From positions 3,314,472-3,378,471 of the forward strand of contig JAJEKV010000077.1 in the NCBI GenBank assembly GCA_021234155.1: DNA of 64,000 nt. The letters are read 5' to 3'. Under the pieces are notes generated by a model. The model searched no databases. It was not told where the DNA came from and saw nothing but the letters and a program-made list of their open reading frames with translations. The translations under genes were made by a program, and so were the position numbers. Positions 59,601 to 64,000 of this stretch are shown here, one piece after another. The stretch is from Isoetes taiwanensis (Eukaryota > Streptophyta > Lycopodiopsida > Isoetales > Isoetaceae). Numbering within the stretch: the stretch's first letter is position 1; every line of letters starts with the position of its first letter.

Positions 59601-60389
59601 TTGAATGTACCAATTGAATGTATCTCGGGGTCAAATGCCTTTGAAAAAGACTATAAACCTATACAAGTCACAAATGAACACCTTTTGGAAGCGATTCGTG
59701 ACTTGTATTGTGACTTGTCTGGGCAGTTGAATGACATGAAGGAAAAGTTCACACAAGATCTCTCAAAGTTAGGAGAAGTCGTTCAAATAGAAGTGAAACG
59801 CACAATAAGTTATTCTCGCAACATGGTCATGCATTTGTTGAATGGAAGTTTTCCTAGATTTTCCTATTTTAAAACAAAAGAATGTTGGAAATTCAACAAA
59901 CTAATGGTGGGTCCAAGAGGAGTTACCCTTCATGCTATGTGTGAAGCAAAAAGCTTCCCTCATATCGTAAAAGGACAAAAGGGTGTAGAAATAACAATGT
60001 ATCCAGATTGGTTTCGTAAGATTGCACCAATAATTGCCCTAACTATCCGGGTAGTTTGGTGTGCTGCACAGGTTTGTGCATCCCTTCACTCTATCAATCT
60101 TTTTTCAATCAACGACCTAGGCTTTTCAGATGATTGGTTCAACAAACGAAATTGGGATGATGTGTTGTTATGTATGACTAATGATGATACAAGTTTACAA
60201 GATGTAAATTGGCAAGACATAGAACCACATCTTCTCAAAGAATTGTACGGTCAAGTTTATAAAGGCCAATCAAACGAACAAGTACGTAAAAAAATAGAAG
60301 TTGATTTTGGACTACATCCCCGAAAGTGTGAAGATGGGAAGGTTGTATGGACTTGTCGCCACTGTCAAAATGCCTATAAAAATAGATAA
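56664..60389 (+). CDS. LRR-Roc-COR (ROCO) GTPase, 1241 residues
   Basis: A single exon open throughout. The ATG at 56664 (MANEDYPLTFGWKLNK) is taken; the frame is open 7 codons upstream without another ATG. N-terminal leucine-rich repeats are at about residues 105-365 (LRELDLSECGI, LLILDLSCSL). Roc GTPase, about 385-560: P-loop GHSRVGKT (391-398), DIAGQ (439-443). The G4 position reads LNFFTT (about 502-507) in place of NKxD/THxD. COR, about 575-870 (LAEEFNTWFNKI, VVILDPKWF, WTDRHWIDM). There is a helical coiled-coil-like stretch (about 1007-1050), a hydrophobic stretch (IAPIIALTIRVVWCAAQVC) and a C-terminal CRHC. No kinase domain, as in plant TORNADO1-type proteins. Roc-COR proteins are dimeric signalling GTPases; the role here is unknown. 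A second copy fragment lies 3 kb downstream, so the locus has been duplicated. Confidence 0.9.
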   Translation: MANEDYPLTFGWKLNKTTGKATRNSYKEIAPSSVKQFISAVDSKRNKEDLFLLAKDVDFLAKNVDWQEVGNYIIRGKIRYLKLASTIRDFYLDDYLMLMLVKVLEDPDCKLRELDLSECGIRKIVEFMTLAEALGNVNCPLLILDLSCSLNKLDNEAFICLANALCSGSKLLILEIYIAREFILEQFPRKLTIGPPFKTLKSLGLWGFEDLSQWAYVNHSSVEHLHLSAPDQSLDFSNERFDLLINCLETLSLFGFVPNWSPTIEPVLDRSRTYVRFPRWCLLFKESSLRHLQLFDAPQTQIFLDFLFNDKSNISIAKLDLTNCGTEIYKFVLDHVSSNYNNSLEILEAEGIPRALKLRCEAVLSHNKRLRGLLSEQPTNEPSAAKLFICGHSRVGKTTFTNNLNRNYSIPEFWQHYPSTQGMQMASLKFEDKKAVVFDIAGQNEYHVFHHYFVRGSDKDAFLVICKAEDQNRFKKSLEYWLRFIVAHRASPLIKPKVIIALNFFTTEGQHSQSQMAQDAISRTKRTREKFKDVLDFGNMDENVFGFEATNCKQLQPCKDRIKDLVRELLKHNKIISVCDDLIRFLQTKRVPIMPTTYLAEEFNTWFNKIPHKFSRIRHDFSKDVIEGALIHLHDMGEVIYFEGEEEERVVILDPKWFNQDVIALFINNNALDATEDQRPWLHQIEDIQNKLSQVSSSYKETQNVILRFIRGKKEKKEGLEREKLELHVLQCLHRMGVILPQDDSWSRKWSSLPNTLIIPTLLPSKEPPTWCSKNANDKFYGRRYECKDRKTTLLPSGLFSMLQGRLEDEHHKRTRSQSKGDRESFSVGDGWIKFQIDKISMVLVFGGETSAWTDRHWIDMRIRITEDQTLVNAEKLFLDIQDEIFKTCHDQKMGCPNLELCEKVIDPREVENLTDGRSNCTEDLHKVNEIVDSNGLAYLYQWNDKHSIPIVDLMFPSEISVHEKKIIENLKNIRHEIELNVPIECISGSNAFEKDYKPIQVTNEHLLEAIRDLYCDLSGQLNDMKEKFTQDLSKLGEVVQIEVKRTISYSRNMVMHLLNGSFPRFSYFKTKECWKFNKLMVGPRGVTLHAMCEAKSFPHIVKGQKGVEITMYPDWFRKIAPIIALTIRVVWCAAQVCASLHSINLFSINDLGFSDDWFNKRNWDDVLLCMTNDDTSLQDVNWQDIEPHLLKELYGQVYKGQSNEQVRKKIEVDFGLHPRKCEDGKVVWTCRHCQNAYKNR

Positions 60390-63340
60390 TGTCTTTTGGC
60401 TTGTAAATGGCAAGATTATTTTAATTTGAAATAAGTAGAGGGGCCCTATAATGACTAGAGTGCCTTGTCCTAGTACCTTCAAGCTCCATTTTATACATTC
60501 CAGTCTTGATTGTATTTTGTTATCATATTGTCACCATGCTTGTATGTGCATGATACAAATCCTTCTACAACACTGTACTATCAGATTTTACAAATCCAAT
60601 CTACACTATGTATTTGAAGAGATATTGATCACAACATGTTTGTTGGAGTTATATTTATAAACTCGGTATCCTCTTTAGTTAATAAGTTCTAAGTGTTTTA
60701 AGTCTTTATAAATTTGAGTCTTAGCTAATAAGTTTAAGACATTATTGAGCCTAAGAAAATATGGAAAAGTCTCTACTAACGTGGCTGCTCAGAAATCACG
60801 TGCAGGTTCATCTGCCTTCAATTCATTTTAATCTGCTTGCTTGACCGTCTCCACATTTGGATTTGATCTTCTGCTTGTTTGCACTGTGAATTCTTTAAGT
60901 TGTTCCATTGCCTACCATTCAAGCAGCTCCAAGTTGTCTAACAAATCCTTATGGTTATATAGGCTCACCTATTATCATTTTCATTTCATCTGCTACATAC
61001 ATCCCTTTCTCCGTTGATACTTGCTATTCTCATTTTAAATTCCAGTTTCCCAGCTACTCCATAGTTTTGCATCCTAGGTGGCTCTTATCTAATCATTTTC
61101 ATGTTTCCATGACAGGTGCATCTGCAACACATTCATTTCATCTGCTACATTTAAGCCTAATTTCATGAAACCTTGCTTCTATTATTCGTCCTGCTAAATA
61201 TCCCAAAAGCTGCCAAACATATTTTCCATCTTGAGGTAGCTTATAATTCTAACATTTTTTTCAAGTTTCATGTAGGTGCATCAGCTTGATTCCATCTTCA
61301 GCTATCTACACATCATCAAAACCTTTCCTCCATCCTTCATTTCACTCTCTAAGTATTGCTATACATAATCCCCGTCATATATATTAGCTAAAAACTTGCA
61401 ATAGATCTTATGAAGATACAAATTTGGCACCATTTGAAGATATCATTACCACCACCAATATTTGCACTTCATCACCTCTCTAGATATCATTTACTATTAA
61501 CACAATGCACTTCATCACATGCTCCCGCATCTTGCACACATGAAATCATCCTCTCAAGTCATTTCTATGTCACATCATGTGCACACATGTACCGCCACCA
61601 TATTACCATCACTTTATCATTCATATGCTTCATTTCACTCCATTTCATACACACAAACTTGAATAGTGATGCAACCCTATGTATTCATGTATTCCTATTC
61701 ATCATCTCAAGTCCATCTTCAATTTTTTGCATCAAAAGAAAATATTCACACCATTTCCATATGCAACACATCATGGCTTCATGTTTTTCTTGCATCAGAC
61801 CACACTATTTTAACTCAAAGGACCTGCCCTTCAGTTTGTTTTGATGAGATGTTCCCAAGTTCTTGAAAACATGACAATCTAACATTATCATGTTCCATTT
61901 CATATGTTTAAAAATCCTAATTGGAGAAGCTTGGATTCAAGGTCAATGACCAAGGTCAAGTAAGATCAACATATCAAATACTTCATGTTTTCTAGTTCAA
62001 GTTGCATGAAGATCAAGTTCAAGACGAGTTCAAATCCAGTTCAAGAAGATTAAGTCAAAGTTAAAGTCAAGGACAACTCAACATCAACCATGAAGACCCC
62101 CTTTGATAACAAAGATTTTGCTCTATATTCTTGAAGTTTCCCTTGTTGAATTCCTTGCCAAATTCCTAAGTCAAAATTCAAAAAAAAAAAAAAGATGCGA
62201 TATTTATTGATTTACCGCTTCTTCCAAACACTTACTAGCCATCATGAGTTCATGACCATCACTCTGCCATGTTACCAGCATCTCGCTATTTTCCATGTCG
62301 TCATTTGAGAACTGCCATTTTTTCCCTTTGCCACCTTACCGTTCCATCCTTTTACATCATCATATTTTGTGATGGCATTACCATTTGCCATTTTTGTCAT
62401 TATTCCACATTATTTGCCCACTTTTACACTAAAAAACAGATGGCACAAAAGTTCAAGTCGCACTTTCAAGATGCTAATTAGACACAAGACAAAGGGTGAA
62501 AAGCAAAATTTTGGCAATCATTGGGCCTTATTAAAATTCATAGAAAAAATGGCAAAACCTGCCTACGCTACCCCTACCATAGTCTACTTTGCATGTTATA
62601 TCCAAGTCATCATTCATTTATGAAGCTCAAGGGTGTTAGCATGGTGAGAACATGCGTCCAACCCATGCTTTATAAGCCGTTGAACAAAATTTGACTTCTA
62701 CTCCTTATTGCACCACATTTGACCCGCTTACCCAAGCATGTGATATATTTGGTTTTGAATTTCTGTTATATCTAATTTTACCCTACCAAGAGCATGCAAG
62801 GAGCTCATCTACCAAGATGAACTCTATATAAATAAAGCTCTAAACTTCTCAATATCCTCATGTTGCTTTTACAACAACTAATATGAGCCCAAATTTGTCC
62901 CAAATTAAACCATAAACTTCAATAAGAGAGCTACTTTGAAAAACTTTAAAAGGGGGAGTGACATCTTCATGTAGCCTGAGCAGACTTGGAACGATTCGAC
63001 TTCCTCATGTCAGATTTGGCATAATATTTGATAATTTTGCATATTTTGTGATTGCTTGACTTTATATAACTGTTGCAATGGATTCTTACGAACCACAATG
63101 ACACTTTGATGTATTATTTTCTTCTCTTACCTTCAATCCACACTTCTTCTCTTGGGTAATTTATCAGCTTAGTGTTCTAGATATCTAAAAAGTTTGCGAG
63201 GGTAGCTAGGACATATGCTCTCTCTATGATAGTGTTGTGTTTCAAATGTTGTATTATTGTATATTTCTAGAAGTCTAGGATTTCCTATATATTTTACGTA
63301 TATTTTAGAGCCTACCTGACATGCAGGGTTCAACGACAAG
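60390..63340. other. Intergenic, pyrimidine-rich, no gene
   Basis: The plus strand is T/C-rich, with recurring TTCATCTGCTACAT (about 60985 and 61137) and CACATCAT/CATTTCA phrases. Around 61930-62080, TCAAGGTCAA / GTTCAAG phrases recur. A poly-A run of about 14 is at 62181. No frame has protein-like composition. Confidence 0.5.
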
Positions 63341-63346
63341 TGTCCA

Positions 63347-63720
63347 ATGACAGAATATGCCAATTGTGGATCTAATGTTTCCAAATGAAATTAGCATGTC
63401 TGAAAAAAGAATTATAAGCAATTTTAGAAATATATGCCATAATATTGAATTGAATGTATCAGCATTCTACAATTCAAATGCTATTGAAAAAGATCATGAA
63501 CATATATGTCACTTTTTGGGAGCGATTCATAAGTTGAGAAATGACTTGCTTGGGAGGTTGAGTGACATGGAAGAAAAATCACACAAGAACTCTCAAAGTT
63601 AGGAGAGGTCGTCCAAATAGAAGTGAAGAGTATTAAGTTACTCTCGTAATATAGTCATGCATTTGTTGAACAGAAATTTTCCTATGTTGAACCAAACGAG
63701 GTTTAAATTTTAAGAAACTA
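63347..63720 (+). pseudogene. ROCO C-terminal fragment, second copy
   Basis: MPIVDLMFPNEISMSEKRII and following sequence match residues about 953-1060 of the ROCO gene. After a one-base shift near 63590 the match continues (GEVVQIEVK, then the MHLLN region) to about 63680. The N-terminal, Roc and COR parts are absent, so only a tail of a second copy is present in the window; it may be a dispersed duplicate or the relic of a tandem copy. Confidence 0.85.
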
Positions 63721-64000
63721 ATGAGCGCAATCGAACTTTTTGGGTTGCCCCTAGGGGGGCAAACCCTTGTTTATATGGGTTTATGGCATATCCATATGTC
63801 GACATGCTTAGGATATGCTGACCTCGCCCAAATCGGGTCACTGCTACACTAAACCGCTTCATCCGAACTCTTTAGGACTCGCTTTTAAGTTGAAGCTTTG
63901 CCGCTTGGAGCTAGAAGATCTCCGTCCCTGTACCATGTACCATAATCGCTTCATACGCCATAGCCAAAGCCACTGGCTTTTTGTAAGCCCAGCTCATTGG
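63721..64000. other. Window end, nothing recognised
   Basis: GC-richer DNA without a recognised feature; the sequence is cut by the window edge. Confidence 0.4.

Overview
The window looks like nuclear DNA of a land plant, most likely a homosporous fern. The evidence is indirect: long non-coding stretches, GT-AG introns, nested LTR, LINE, SINE and satellite DNA, a secreted cyanovirin-N-homology (CVNH) protein of a kind known among plants from the fern Ceratopteris, and a large intronless LRR-Roc-COR (ROCO) gene. The organism is an inference. No rRNA gene, canonical tRNA gene, CRISPR array or prokaryotic operon is visible.

Layout. 1-3700: non-coding DNA with one degraded unrecognised coding stretch (2230-2905). 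3710-7700: a degenerate GAATCT-type minisatellite with higher-order duplications. 8014-8490: two-exon CVNH gene with TATA box and polyA signal. 8899-11562: a 2.66 kb insertion carrying a broken HUH (rolling-circle type) endonuclease gene on the minus strand. Its ends are fixed by an empty copy of the target repeat at 16335-16590. 14170-17310: SINE-like copies with TATC tails and a ~125 bp satellite. 19079-20870: spliced HEAT-like gene, best guess condensin subunit CAP-G, with lesions. 21378-22770: coiled-coil gene with an apparently inverted segment, then a broken transposon-type protein. 23188-25691: complete short LTR retrotransposon with GATTA target duplications. 27230-32950: minus-strand nest of retroelements: a 441-aa orphan ORF behind a related LTR, and a Copia remnant split by a 0.9 kb insertion. 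33530-34600: weak unrecognised gene. 35340-36420: two minisatellites. 36850-39360: LINE (endonuclease, RT, zinc finger), minus strand. 39520-55580: 650 bp satellite array containing a tRNA-like arm in each unit, split by a ~10 kb Gypsy-like element (LTRs at 41197 and 49655). 56053-56248: Harbinger-type MITE. 56664-60389: the intact ROCO gene. 63347-63720: fragment of a second ROCO copy.

How it fits together: only the ROCO gene and the 441-aa ORF are fully open. The CVNH, HUH and CAP-G-like genes each carry small frameshifts or stops. Several lie at CG dinucleotides, and repeat copies in the window also differ by short indels at CG. This suggests that some breaks are assembly-consensus errors at methylated CG rather than true decay. 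The likely resident genes are CVNH (secreted lectin-like), CAP-G-like (chromosome condensation) and ROCO (signalling GTPase in a local duplication); the rest is mobile or repetitive DNA.
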